This document shows positions 41,733-48,456 of a DNA stretch of 48,456 nt, piece after piece. The DNA comes from Bacteroidota bacterium (lineage in GTDB: Bacteria; Bacteroidota; Bacteroidia; Palsa-965): contig PLYR01000089.1 in assembly GCA_003153435.1 (NCBI GenBank), positions 1 through 48,456 on the forward strand, given 5' to 3'. A program made the translations under genes and the position numbers. The first letter of the stretch is position 1. Every line of letters starts with the position of its first letter. The notes below the pieces were generated by a model. The model was not told where the DNA came from and searched no databases. It saw only the letters and a program-made list of their open reading frames with translations.

Positions 41733-42773
41733 ATGGCACTTTATAATAAGGTAAACAAGAAAGAACTGAAGCAGCGTCTGCAGGATGAAACGATCCGGAG
41801 GAAAACAGTTTCTTTTTACCGTTATGTACTTATCAGCGATCCTACTCAGCTTCGGGATGATCTTTTCAGGCAATGGAGGGATCTCCATATTTTCGGAAGG
41901 ATTTATGTAGCAAAAGAAGGCATAAACGCCCAAATGTGCGTTCCGGAAGACAACTGGGACCGTTTTCTCGAACAACTCTATGCCGATGAGCACTTCAAGA
42001 ATGTTCCGATGAAAATAGCCGTGGAAGATGATGGAAAATCTTTCTACAAACTATCGGTAAAAGTGAGGAACAAAATAGTAGCCGACGGATTGGATGATGA
42101 TAGCTTTGATGTAACCAACGTGGGTACACATTTGGACGCCGTTGCATTCAACAGCGCTATGGATGAGGAGGGGGTTTTGATCGTGGATATGCGGAATCAG
42201 TATGAAAGTGAGATCGGCCATTTCGAAAATGCTATTCTCCCGGATGTAGATACGTTCAGGGAAGAACTGCCTTTCGTTGCCGAACTTTTAAAAGAGCAGA
42301 AGGACAAAAAGCTGCTCTTATACTGTACCGGTGGCATCCGATGTGAAAAAGCGAGTGCGTATCTCCGCCACAAAGGGTTCAGTGATGTAAACCAGCTTTA
42401 TGGTGGAATCATTGAATATGCCAGACAAGTAAAGAGGGAGGGCCTGGCTAACCGTTTTGTAGGGAAAAATTTTGTTTTTGATGAACGCCTTGGAGAAACA
42501 ATCAGTGGAGATGTAATCAGCAAATGTCATCAGTGCGGCGCCTCCTGTGATACTCATACCAATTGTGCCAACGAAGCCTGTCATCTGCTCTTTATTCAAT
42601 GTGAAGCGTGTGAAGAGAAATATCAGGGCTGCTGCACCCCCGCTTGCCAGGCCACTATTACCCTTCCGGAAGAAGAACGCCGCCTCCAGCGTAAAGAAGC
42701 TGCAAAAAAAGATTCTCTTTCCGTTTATAAAAGCCGGCTGAGACCTGATCTGAGGGAAACATTCAAGCCTTAA
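41733..42773 (+). CDS. trhO: Oxygen-dependent tRNA uridine-34 hydroxylase (rhodanese-related)
   Basis: The 346-residue protein (YceA family) makes 5-hydroxyuridine at the tRNA wobble position using O2. It has an N-terminal ferredoxin-like domain (TVSFYRYVLISDP; GRIYVAKEGINAQMC) and a rhodanese domain with the active Cys in LLYCTGGIRCEKASAYLRHKGF. A Cys-rich C-terminal region follows (KCHQCGASCDTHTNCANEACH, then QCEACEEKYQGCCTPAC), typical of the family. ATG 41733 precedes the conserved start; a frame from 41712 overlaps the -7 element. It is not followed closely by another gene: a 196-nt gap with a promoter separates it from hmgA. Confidence 0.92.
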   Translation: MALYNKVNKKELKQRLQDETIRRKTVSFYRYVLISDPTQLRDDLFRQWRDLHIFGRIYVAKEGINAQMCVPEDNWDRFLEQLYADEHFKNVPMKIAVEDDGKSFYKLSVKVRNKIVADGLDDDSFDVTNVGTHLDAVAFNSAMDEEGVLIVDMRNQYESEIGHFENAILPDVDTFREELPFVAELLKEQKDKKLLLYCTGGIRCEKASAYLRHKGFSDVNQLYGGIIEYARQVKREGLANRFVGKNFVFDERLGETISGDVISKCHQCGASCDTHTNCANEACHLLFIQCEACEEKYQGCCTPACQATITLPEEERRLQRKEAAKKDSLSVYKSRLRPDLRETFKP

Positions 42774-42808
42774 TCAGAGGCCAGAGACCTCGGCAAATTT
42801 CCTTCTGC

Positions 42809-42842
42809 TTTGTCAAACCAAGTTCCTTTTTCACTAAATTTG
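42809..42842 (+). promoter_or_regulatory. Promoter of hmgA-hppD, TTTG-N22-TAAATTTG
   Basis: TTTG (42809-42812) and TAAATTTG (42835-42842) are both perfect matches, 22 nt apart. The predicted leader to the hmgA ATG is about 120 nt, unusually long for this window. Confidence 0.65.
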
Positions 42843-42858
42843 TTTAAAGAAAAAAGAA

Positions 42859-42915
42859 TTGAGAAAGCTCTTCTACATAGACCTCAAGCGCATTACCAAG
42901 CGCAATCCGGAATAG
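42859..42915 (+). other. Possible 18-codon leader peptide before hmgA
   Basis: After the purine-rich tract AAAGAAAAAAGAA a TTG begins an 18-codon frame reading (M)RKLFYIDLKRITKRNPE and stopping at TAG (42913-42915). The stop falls in the loop of the hairpin described next. Coding is uncertain: the frame is short, the start is TTG and there is no clear ribosome site. Confidence 0.25.
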
Positions 42916-42930
42916 TCTTCCCGGTCTTTT
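42907..42930 (+). terminator. Weak terminator-like hairpin in the hmgA leader
   Basis: CCGGAA (42907-42912) pairs with TTCCCGG (42918-42924) with one bulged C and the loop TAGTC. It is followed by TCTTTTTC. It is only six pairs long but has the shape of an attenuator, 40 nt upstream of hmgA. Confidence 0.35.
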
Positions 42931-42969
42931 TCTGATTCCATGTCAATTTCATCTTAAATCTTATTGCTC

Positions 42970-44127
42970 ATGCCGGTTTATCATAAACTTGGGTCATTTC
43001 CGCAAAAGCGTCACACTATTTTCAAAAGCAAAGAAGATAAGTTCTATTATGAACAATTGTTCGGTACGGAAGGTTTTTCCGGCATGGCTTCACTCACCTA
43101 CCATGTGCACCGGCCAACGCAGGTCAAAGAAATAGTTCGCTCCTATTCAGTGGCACCCAAAATAGCCATCGATAAAAATATCAAGGCTCTCCTGCTCAAA
43201 GGCTTTGAGCTGAAACCAGCGGATGATTTTTTAGACAGCCGCGTGCCTATGCTGATCAACAGCGATGTCCATCTGGGACTGGCAGCTCCCCGGAAATCAA
43301 CGAAGGACTACTTTTACAAAAATGCCGATGCTGATGAGCTTCTCTTTATTCATAAAGGAAGCGGCAAGCTTCGCACCTTTATGGGTACTATCCCTTTCGA
43401 ATATGGAGATTATCTCGTCATCCCACGTGGAATGATTTACCAGATAGAGTTCGATACAACTGAGAACCGATTGCTCTATCTCGAATCATTCAGCCCCATC
43501 TATACTCCAAAACGCTACCGAAATCATTTCGGTCAGCTCCTGGAACATTCTCCTTTCTGCGAACGCGATTATAAACTACCAGTTGATCTGGAGACCCACG
43601 ACGAAAAGGGAGATTTCCTCATGAAAATTAAAAAAGAAGGAATGATCCATGAACTGATTTATGCCACTCACCCTTTTGATGTGGTTGGATGGGATGGATA
43701 CAATTTTCCTTACGGTTTCTCGATCCATAACTTTGAACCGATCACCGGCCGTGTTCATCAACCTCCTCCGGTACATCAGACCTTCGAAACAAACTCTTTT
43801 GTGGTTTGTTCTTTCTGCCCAAGGTTGTATGATTATCATCCACAGTCTATCCCTGCTCCCTATAATCACAGTAATATTGACAGTGACGAGGTGCTCTATT
43901 ATGTAGATGGTGATTTCATGAGCCGGAATAATATCAAGCAGGGACATATTACCCTACATCCGAAAGGAATACCACACGGTCCTGCACCAGGAGCTATGGA
44001 AAGAAGCATCGGACAGAAGGAAACACAAGAACTGGCCGTCATGGTAGATACCTTCCGGCCATTAATGGTTACCGAACAAGCGATGGGGTTAGATGATGGG
44101 AAGTATTATAAATCCTGGGTAGAGTAG
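42970..44127 (+). CDS. hmgA: Homogentisate 1,2-dioxygenase
   Basis: The 385-residue non-heme Fe(II) dioxygenase opens the ring of homogentisate to maleylacetoacetate in tyrosine and phenylalanine degradation. It is a bicupin: an N-domain with DELLFIHKGSGKLRTFMGTIPFEYGDYLVIPRG, and a C-domain with metal-site motifs NHSNIDSDEVLYYVDGDFMSR (His300 and the acidic pair 306/307) and HPKGIPHGPAPGAME (His336). Start at ATG 42970; an in-frame TTG two codons earlier is less likely. hppD follows 48 nt downstream and supplies its substrate. The next enzymes of the route (isomerase, fumarylacetoacetase) are not in the window. Confidence 0.93.
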   Translation: MPVYHKLGSFPQKRHTIFKSKEDKFYYEQLFGTEGFSGMASLTYHVHRPTQVKEIVRSYSVAPKIAIDKNIKALLLKGFELKPADDFLDSRVPMLINSDVHLGLAAPRKSTKDYFYKNADADELLFIHKGSGKLRTFMGTIPFEYGDYLVIPRGMIYQIEFDTTENRLLYLESFSPIYTPKRYRNHFGQLLEHSPFCERDYKLPVDLETHDEKGDFLMKIKKEGMIHELIYATHPFDVVGWDGYNFPYGFSIHNFEPITGRVHQPPPVHQTFETNSFVVCSFCPRLYDYHPQSIPAPYNHSNIDSDEVLYYVDGDFMSRNNIKQGHITLHPKGIPHGPAPGAMERSIGQKETQELAVMVDTFRPLMVTEQAMGLDDGKYYKSWVE

Positions 44128-44175
44128 AGACGATTACAGCCACCTGAATTAAAAAAAATTAATAAAAACAGAACT

Positions 44176-45315
44176 ATGAAAACGAAAGACGTTGCACCCT
44201 CACTGGAAAAGATTTACAAAAACGCGGGAGATTTTCTTCCGCTCAACGGCACCGACTATATTGAACTGTATGTAGGAAACGCTAAACAGAGTGCCCATTA
44301 TTACAAAACAGCCTTTGGATTTCAATCCCTCGCTTACGGTGGACTCGAGACGGGCCTTACAGACCGTGCATCGTACGTTTTGGAACAGGATAAAATCCGC
44401 CTGGTACTCACTACCCCTTTAACCTCTGCTTCTCCCCTGAACGACCATCTTCGCAAGCATGGTGATGGAGTTAAAGTGGTTGCCCTGTGGGTTGACGATG
44501 CTACAAAATCTTTTGAAGAAACCGTGGCAAGAGGAGCCAAGCCTTTCATGAAACCGGTAAAGGAAGAAGATGAAAACGGATTTGTGATCCGCTCCGGAAT
44601 CTATACATACGGTGAGACAGTCCACATTTTTGTAGAGCGCAAAAACTATAATGGGTTGTTCCTGCCTGGATACAAAGCCTGGAAAAGTGATTACAACCCG
44701 GCTCCAACCGGACTTAAATATGTCGACCATATGGTAGGAAACGTGGGTTGGGGAGAAATGAATACCTGGGTTGAATGGTATGAAAAAGTGATGGGCTTTA
44801 TCAACCTCCTTTCTTTTGACGACAAAGATATTTCAACAGAATATTCTGCACTCATGAGTAAGGTGATGAGCAACGGCAACGGAAGAATTAAATTCCCGAT
44901 TAACGAACCCGCTGAAGGAAAGAAGAAATCACAGATCGAAGAATATATCCAGTTTTACGAAGGACAAGGTGTTCAGCACATTGCCCTCGCCACCGATAAT
45001 ATTGTCGACACGGTAACTAAACTCAAATCCAGAGGAGTTGAATTCCTCCAGGTCCCGCAGAGTTATTATGAAGAAGCAAAACTGAGGATCGGTAAGATTG
45101 ATGAGGAAATTTCTGAACTGGCCAAGCATGGTATATTGGTTGACCGGGATGATGAAGGTTATCTGCTCCAACTGTTCACCAAGCCTGTAGAAGACCGGCC
45201 GACCATGTTCTTCGAAATTATCCAGCGTAAAGGGGCTCAGAGTTTCGGAAAAGGGAATTTCAAAGCGCTTTTTGAAGCTATTGAGCGGGAGCAAGCAAGG
45301 CGAGGAACGTTGTAG
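44176..45315 (+). CDS. hppD: 4-Hydroxyphenylpyruvate dioxygenase
   Basis: A 379-residue Fe(II) enzyme of the vicinal oxygen chelate fold that turns 4-hydroxyphenylpyruvate into homogentisate, the substrate of the enzyme encoded just upstream. The iron ligands are visible: His185 (KYVDHMVGN), His268 (QGVQHIALAT) and Glu347 (MFFEIIQRKG). The last block, with SFGKGNFKALFEAIEREQARRG, is the family C-terminal helix that closes the active site. Length and two-domain layout are normal. The unit ends before a hairpin of CACTAAGG repeats. Confidence 0.95.
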   Translation: MKTKDVAPSLEKIYKNAGDFLPLNGTDYIELYVGNAKQSAHYYKTAFGFQSLAYGGLETGLTDRASYVLEQDKIRLVLTTPLTSASPLNDHLRKHGDGVKVVALWVDDATKSFEETVARGAKPFMKPVKEEDENGFVIRSGIYTYGETVHIFVERKNYNGLFLPGYKAWKSDYNPAPTGLKYVDHMVGNVGWGEMNTWVEWYEKVMGFINLLSFDDKDISTEYSALMSKVMSNGNGRIKFPINEPAEGKKKSQIEEYIQFYEGQGVQHIALATDNIVDTVTKLKSRGVEFLQVPQSYYEEAKLRIGKIDEEISELAKHGILVDRDDEGYLLQLFTKPVEDRPTMFFEIIQRKGAQSFGKGNFKALFEAIEREQARRGTL

Positions 45316-45340
45316 AGAAAGAGGAACGGTTATAAAAATA

Positions 45341-45428
45341 ACCACTAAGGCACTAAGGGCACTAAGGGCACTAAGGATCACTAAGAAAAGACACACATAG
45401 TCTTAGTGTACCTTAGTGCCTTAGTGGT
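45341..45428. repeat. Intergenic CACTAAGG repeat cluster forming a long hairpin
   Basis: The left side has five CACTAAGG-like units (45343, 45351, 45360, 45369, and 45379 as CACTAAGA) with a spacing of 8-10 nt. The right side has three in reverse orientation (45401, 45411, 45419). The outer 18 nt (45341-45358) pair perfectly with 45411-45428, and the inner CACTAAGA pairs with TCTTAGTG. Several registers are possible because the units are alike. It lies 25 nt after the hppD stop, with no gene on it. Similar units are, from memory, frequent in Bacteroidota intergenic regions. Confidence 0.9.
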
Positions 45429-45469
45429 AAAATGACGGGCGATGATATTTCTGAATGCCATTATTTGCC

Positions 45470-45500
45470 TTGACTCCTAATTCTACATTTCCTACCTTCG
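45470..45500 (+). promoter_or_regulatory. Candidate promoter TTG-N20-TACCTTCG
   Basis: TTG (45470-45472) is 20 nt from TACCTTCG (45493-45500), one base off the -7 consensus, and 16 nt before the lipoprotein ATG at 45517. Confidence 0.4.
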
Positions 45501-45516
45501 AACTAAATTGCCTGGA

Positions 45517-46044
45517 ATGAAAACCACCGCTTACCTGCTTCTTCTTACCCTCTTCTTTTTCTTTGCCTCCTGCTCCAAAACCAAATGGAGCGATGTAACC
45601 GTCAACAACAAATACGCAATACAACTCCCCTCCTACCTGGAACCAGGGAATTTTACGAAAGATGCTTCCCTGCAATATCAAAATTCAGCGAAAGAGTTTT
45701 ATCTGATCATGATTGATGAGGATAAGGCCCAGTTTGTGAAATACGGACTGGAATATGACCTGGCTACTTATTTCAAAGTGGCTTCGGCGAAGTATGATAC
45801 TGCCGGACTGGTGACTCCTACCCTTCTTAAACTTGGAAGTGATTCAGCACGCACGGCTGATTTTAAAGGAGACATCAATGGAAATGAGGTATTGTTTAAG
45901 ATTGTAGCTATTGAAACAAAGACCAATTTCTATAAGCTTATTATTTGGATGATGGCTCGAGATAAAGATTCAAATGCACCGGATGTAGACCGGATTATTC
46001 ACTCCTTCCATGAACTCAGCAATAGATTGATTATTAATAAGTAG
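45517..46044 (+). CDS. Lipoprotein of unknown function
   Basis: The 175-residue product starts at ATG 45517 (a TTG three codons earlier is less likely). It has a lipoprotein signal: MKTTAYLLLLTLFFFFASC, lipid Cys19. The mature domain begins SKTKWSDVTVNNKYAIQLPSYLEP and shows an alpha/beta pattern (FYLIMIDEDKAQFVKYGLEYDL; LFKIVAIETKTNFYKLIIWM) ending in an RIIHSFHEL helix. That resembles the PsbP/MOG1-like folds seen in many small exported proteins, but I cannot assign a family with certainty. It is convergent with the next gene, 19 nt apart. Confidence 0.82.
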   Translation: MKTTAYLLLLTLFFFFASCSKTKWSDVTVNNKYAIQLPSYLEPGNFTKDASLQYQNSAKEFYLIMIDEDKAQFVKYGLEYDLATYFKVASAKYDTAGLVTPTLLKLGSDSARTADFKGDINGNEVLFKIVAIETKTNFYKLIIWMMARDKDSNAPDVDRIIHSFHELSNRLIINK

Positions 46045-46063
46045 TCTTTTTTCCTTCAATTAT

Positions 46064-46909
46064 TCATTTCCCAAATAAATACTGAACTCCAATAGTGAAT
46101 CCAAAAGAACTGAATGGAAGCACAATTTGAGAGGTTTGAGAAGGTGAGCCTGTTGTAGGAGTTGCTGAATTATTTACGGTATAGCTGGATTGAAAATCAA
46201 TTTCTTTTTGGCTGGTTGATAGGGTCGAAAGATTATCCTTTCCATTATAGGTTGAAGCTGTGATGACAGATTTTCCGGGACTCCAATTCAGGTAGTTCCC
46301 AGTTAGCTCTCCAAAAATATCAAGCTTATTTGTGAAAAAGTATTTTACCCCAACAGCTCCATGAAATCCCCAACTGAGCCCTCCTGAAAGAACGGCTGTA
46401 GTATGACTTGCGCCACTGGCGCTATCTTGGTCATCAGTGACCTTTGGAGCAAGGCCAACAATCAAACCGACAACTGCATAAGTACGGAATTTAGCATCTC
46501 CATTCTGAATCAGAATCGCAGGAATCAGTCTAATCATGCTACTCTTTAAAGTTGTTGTTTGAATAACTGCAGAACCTGGTGTATCTGTTTCATTTGTTAA
46601 AGTTGTCGCGGCCCCCATGAGATAATCTGCGCCAAGTTGAATTCCGAAATATTTGTTCAGCATAAAACCACCATGAATCCCAAAACTAAATCCTTGACCA
46701 AGGGAATAATTTCTGCTGGTATAAAGAGTTGCCATAGAGTTGGAAGGAGGCGGTGTAATATTTGTCTTCATGTCCGTTCCAAGTTCATCTTTGCAAGCGG
46801 CAAATCCTATTCCACCGTCAATTCCAACATAAATGCCTTGTCCAAAGGATTGGAAGGAGAAAACCCCCATCAATATTAGTAAAATCAGGTTTATTTTGAA
46901 AATTTTCAT
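46064..46909 (-). CDS. Outer-membrane beta-barrel protein (tandem copy 2)
   Basis: A 281-residue protein with a signal peptide (MKIFKINLILLILMGVFSFQSFG, then Q) and a small outer-membrane barrel pattern: GIYVGIDGGIGFA, FSFGIHGGFMLNKYFGIQLGADYLMG, WGFHGAVGVKYFFTNKLDIFGELTGNY, and the closing strand SSFGFTIGVQYLFGK. It is clearly paralogous to the next gene upstream (47.0-47.8 kb), sharing the TLYTS-x-YSLG, ELTGNY-NWSP and LPFSS motifs. The gap between the two is 55 nt without a clear promoter, so they are probably co-transcribed. Role unknown; an OmpA/OprF-like barrel without a peptidoglycan domain. Confidence 0.85.
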   Translation of the reverse strand: MKIFKINLILLILMGVFSFQSFGQGIYVGIDGGIGFAACKDELGTDMKTNITPPPSNSMATLYTSRNYSLGQGFSFGIHGGFMLNKYFGIQLGADYLMGAATTLTNETDTPGSAVIQTTTLKSSMIRLIPAILIQNGDAKFRTYAVVGLIVGLAPKVTDDQDSASGASHTTAVLSGGLSWGFHGAVGVKYFFTNKLDIFGELTGNYLNWSPGKSVITASTYNGKDNLSTLSTSQKEIDFQSSYTVNNSATPTTGSPSQTSQIVLPFSSFGFTIGVQYLFGK

Positions 46910-46964
46910 ACTGTAGTTCTTAAGACAACAAAATTCATTTTACAGATCATTATTTACCCCATAA

Positions 46965-47819
46965 TTATTTTCCACCAAAGAAAATGTGAACGCCAATATT
47001 CAGGCCAAGAGAACTGAAAGGCAGATAAATTCTGTCAGAAATGGAGGGACTGGTAGCTGGTGTAGGATTGAATGGATCTTTTGTATAGCTGGCTTGATAA
47101 TCAGTCTCTTTTTGACTCAACGGCATTTTAGAAAGGTTATCTACACCGTTAAGAGTAGATGTTGTCAATACCTCTTTGTCCGGTGACCAGTTTTGATAAT
47201 TGCCAGTCAGTTCAGCTGAAATTCCTAATTTATTAGACAGGAAATACATAAGGCCAATAGCTCCATGAAAACCAATTGTCGGGCCACCGCTGTATGTCCA
47301 AATGTTATCTCCTGTATTCGGCCCTGAAATATCTTTAATTTCATCAGTCCCACTTGCCATCCCGATAATAATTCCGGCAGTAATATATGTTTTAAGCTTA
47401 TTTTCTCCAATCTGGTATCTTAGAGCTGGGGTAAACCTAAGTATATTTCCCTTTCGCGTCTCAGTGGTAGTCGAAGGAATCGTAGGTGAGTCATCTTCAT
47501 TTGTCGAAGTGGAAGTGCCCCCGATCAGATAACCAATTTCCAGCTCCGCCCCCCAATGTTTATTAAACATATACCCTCCGTAAGCTCCAAAATCAATTCC
47601 CTTTCCAAGAGAATATTTGTTCGATGTATATAAAGTACTTGAACTGGAACCAGAGTAGGTTGTCTTTTGATCTGAGGGGAGGATCATTCTGCCAGAAGGG
47701 AATCCATATCCTCCATTTATTCCAGCGTAAATTCCCTGTCCTAAACAAGAAGCAGAGATAATGAATGTGGTAATACCAAGTACGAAACACTTCCTATTTC
47801 CATTTCTCATAACGAGCAT
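46965..47819 (-). CDS. Outer-membrane beta-barrel protein (tandem copy 1)
   Basis: A 284-residue paralogue of the downstream gene: signal peptide ending SASCLG, then QGIYAGINGGYGFPSG, YSLGKGIDFGAYGGYMFNKHWGAELEIGYLIGG, GFHGAIGLMYFLSNKLGISAELTGNYQNWSPDK, and closing strand GLNIGVHIFFGGK. SCLG before Gln resembles a lipobox, but the order (Cys two residues before the cut) and the paralogue (SFGQ) favour signal peptidase I. The start may be three codons later (47810). A weak -7-like TATCTTTA (47838-47845) is upstream. Confidence 0.84.
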   Translation of the reverse strand: MLVMRNGNRKCFVLGITTFIISASCLGQGIYAGINGGYGFPSGRMILPSDQKTTYSGSSSSTLYTSNKYSLGKGIDFGAYGGYMFNKHWGAELEIGYLIGGTSTSTNEDDSPTIPSTTTETRKGNILRFTPALRYQIGENKLKTYITAGIIIGMASGTDEIKDISGPNTGDNIWTYSGGPTIGFHGAIGLMYFLSNKLGISAELTGNYQNWSPDKEVLTTSTLNGVDNLSKMPLSQKETDYQASYTKDPFNPTPATSPSISDRIYLPFSSLGLNIGVHIFFGGK

Positions 47820-47904
47820 TTTAAACTATTTAAAGCATAAAGATAAAATCATTTTGAATGAGTCCTTCGAACATCAACATATAAATACCGGCTAAGATTC
47901 AATC

Positions 47905-48456
47905 CTAATGAATGAATGAATAACCCATTCCTACTCCTACCTCAAGCTTCCAGTAGGCAAATGGACTATCTTGCTCATACAAAAGAGGTTGGCTGGGAAT
48001 GTTGTTGAAATAAAACATGCCTTGTGCAAATAGGTTTATAAACCAGTTTTTATAAATGCTCTTTTTAAAATCCACGACTCCCCCAAGACTCACCGCATTG
48101 GAATTAAATACTCCGGTAATATAACGGTCATTCTTTGTATAATAGTTTTCAATCGTCGTTTTATATTGATCCCTCAATAAGTAATAACCTGCATCAAGCC
48201 CCCCACTCACTCGGAAGAACTTATTGTTCCTTACCTTATAGTAGAAGGTGTTTAGATGACTAAGCTTTATTAAAAAACCAGTATAAAGAGATTGGGATTC
48301 TTTTGCGTATTCTGGTGGCGGATAATAAAACGACCAGGTATATGGCAAAGAAAAATCGCTCTGATAACTGCCGGAGTGTTTGAGAGTGTCATATGAATAG
48401 CCAGTCGTAACATATTTCTTGGATGCCAATATAGATATTCCGCTTAAACAGCCCCC
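47905..48456 (-). CDS. Outer-membrane beta-barrel protein, 5' end outside window
   Basis: The frame is open to the right edge, so the N-terminus is missing; the visible part is 183 residues. It shows amphipathic strands with aromatic girdles (YTGFLIKLSHLNTFYYKV; KFFRVSGGLDAGYYLLRD; NWFINLFAQGMFYFNN) and ends with WKLEVGVGMGYSFIH, a typical last barrel strand. The first visible residues (GCLSGISILASKKYV) do not look like a signal peptide, so the true start lies further upstream outside the window. It is on the strand of the two preceding barrel genes but has no obvious sequence similarity to them. Confidence 0.75.
   Translation of the reverse strand, partial: GGCLSGISILASKKYVTTGYSYDTLKHSGSYQSDFSLPYTWSFYYPPPEYAKESQSLYTGFLIKLSHLNTFYYKVRNNKFFRVSGGLDAGYYLLRDQYKTTIENYYTKNDRYITGVFNSNAVSLGGVVDFKKSIYKNWFINLFAQGMFYFNNIPSQPLLYEQDSPFAYWKLEVGVGMGYSFIH

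Noticed and set aside
45341-45428. Possible CRISPR-like array
   Set aside because: Units are only 8 nt, spaced 0-2 nt apart and present in both orientations; there are no spacers and no cas genes.
45421-45681. 86-codon minus-strand frame across the repeat and the lipoprotein start
   Set aside because: It lies antisense to the lipoprotein signal region and runs into the repeat hairpin; no domain is visible.
1-48456. Mobile element, prophage or defence island
   Set aside because: No transposase, integrase, recombinase, restriction, toxin-antitoxin or phage gene was found on either strand, and base composition looks even by eye.

Overview
The window is a contiguous, gene-dense piece of a Bacteroidota chromosome, most likely from a free-living, oxygen-using member. 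Five observations point there. Many start regions carry the Bacteroidota-type -7 element TAnnTTTG (sometimes with a TTTG/TTG -33 element). One exported protein ends in a type IX secretion (T9SS) type A sorting domain. The block porG-uppS-bamA-ompH-ompH, known from Porphyromonas and relatives, is present. Nearly every signal peptidase I substrate has Gln at +1. Dioxygenases and an O2-dependent tRNA hydroxylase are present. No rRNA, tRNA, insertion sequence, phage gene or CRISPR array was seen, and no gene looks broken. Only the first and last genes are cut by the window edge.

Layout. 1-3.4 kb (+): tail of an alpha/beta hydrolase, a deoxyhypusine synthase-like enzyme, fumC and an exported protein. 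3.4-9.4 kb (-): manC with an aminotransferase, a SprT-like metalloprotease, feoB-feoA, and a 52-residue Cys-motif lipoprotein that is easily missed. 9.5-11.1 kb (+): an MlaE/MlaF-type lipid ABC transporter closed by a perfect 16-bp terminator shared with the opposing T9SS cargo gene. 12.6-19.1 kb: gcvP (-), a two-gene unit with a UbiA-like membrane enzyme (+), then hemL and a translationally coupled methyltransferase (-). 19.2-27.2 kb (+): kynU, then the envelope biogenesis block porG, uppS, bamA, two ompH/skp genes, murI and a small lipoprotein. 27.2-36.9 kb: nadB with a gamma-carbonic anhydrase (-), an Nfu-type Fe-S protein (+), comF (-), a membrane-anchored coiled-coil protein (+), two exported proteins, polA and another exported protein (-). 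37-41.6 kb (-): a MORN-repeat protein, cysS, a glutaminyl cyclase lipoprotein and an SDR-type threonine dehydrogenase. 41.7-46 kb (+): trhO, the tyrosine-degradation pair hmgA-hppD and a lipoprotein. 46-48.5 kb (-): two tandem paralogous outer-membrane barrel proteins and a partial third.

Themes. Export and envelope dominate: lipid transport (MlaEF), BamA with Skp-like chaperones, lipid-carrier synthesis (UppS), D-Glu supply (MurI), PorG and a T9SS cargo protein. The glutaminyl cyclase would modify the N-terminal Gln that 11 of 12 signal-peptidase I substrates here expose. Amino-acid catabolism is the second theme: HppD and HmgA (Tyr), KynU (Trp), threonine dehydrogenase and GcvP (Thr/Gly).

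The most notable non-coding signals are a hairpin built from CACTAAGG units after hppD, abutting divergent -7 elements between hemL and kynU, a terminator 14 nt before the TTG start of uppS, and a possible leader-peptide/attenuator arrangement before hmgA. I did not find a clearly new defence or mobile system. The best novelty candidates are these regulatory structures, the feo-linked mini-lipoprotein, and the UbiA-like unit lacking the first Asp-rich motif.
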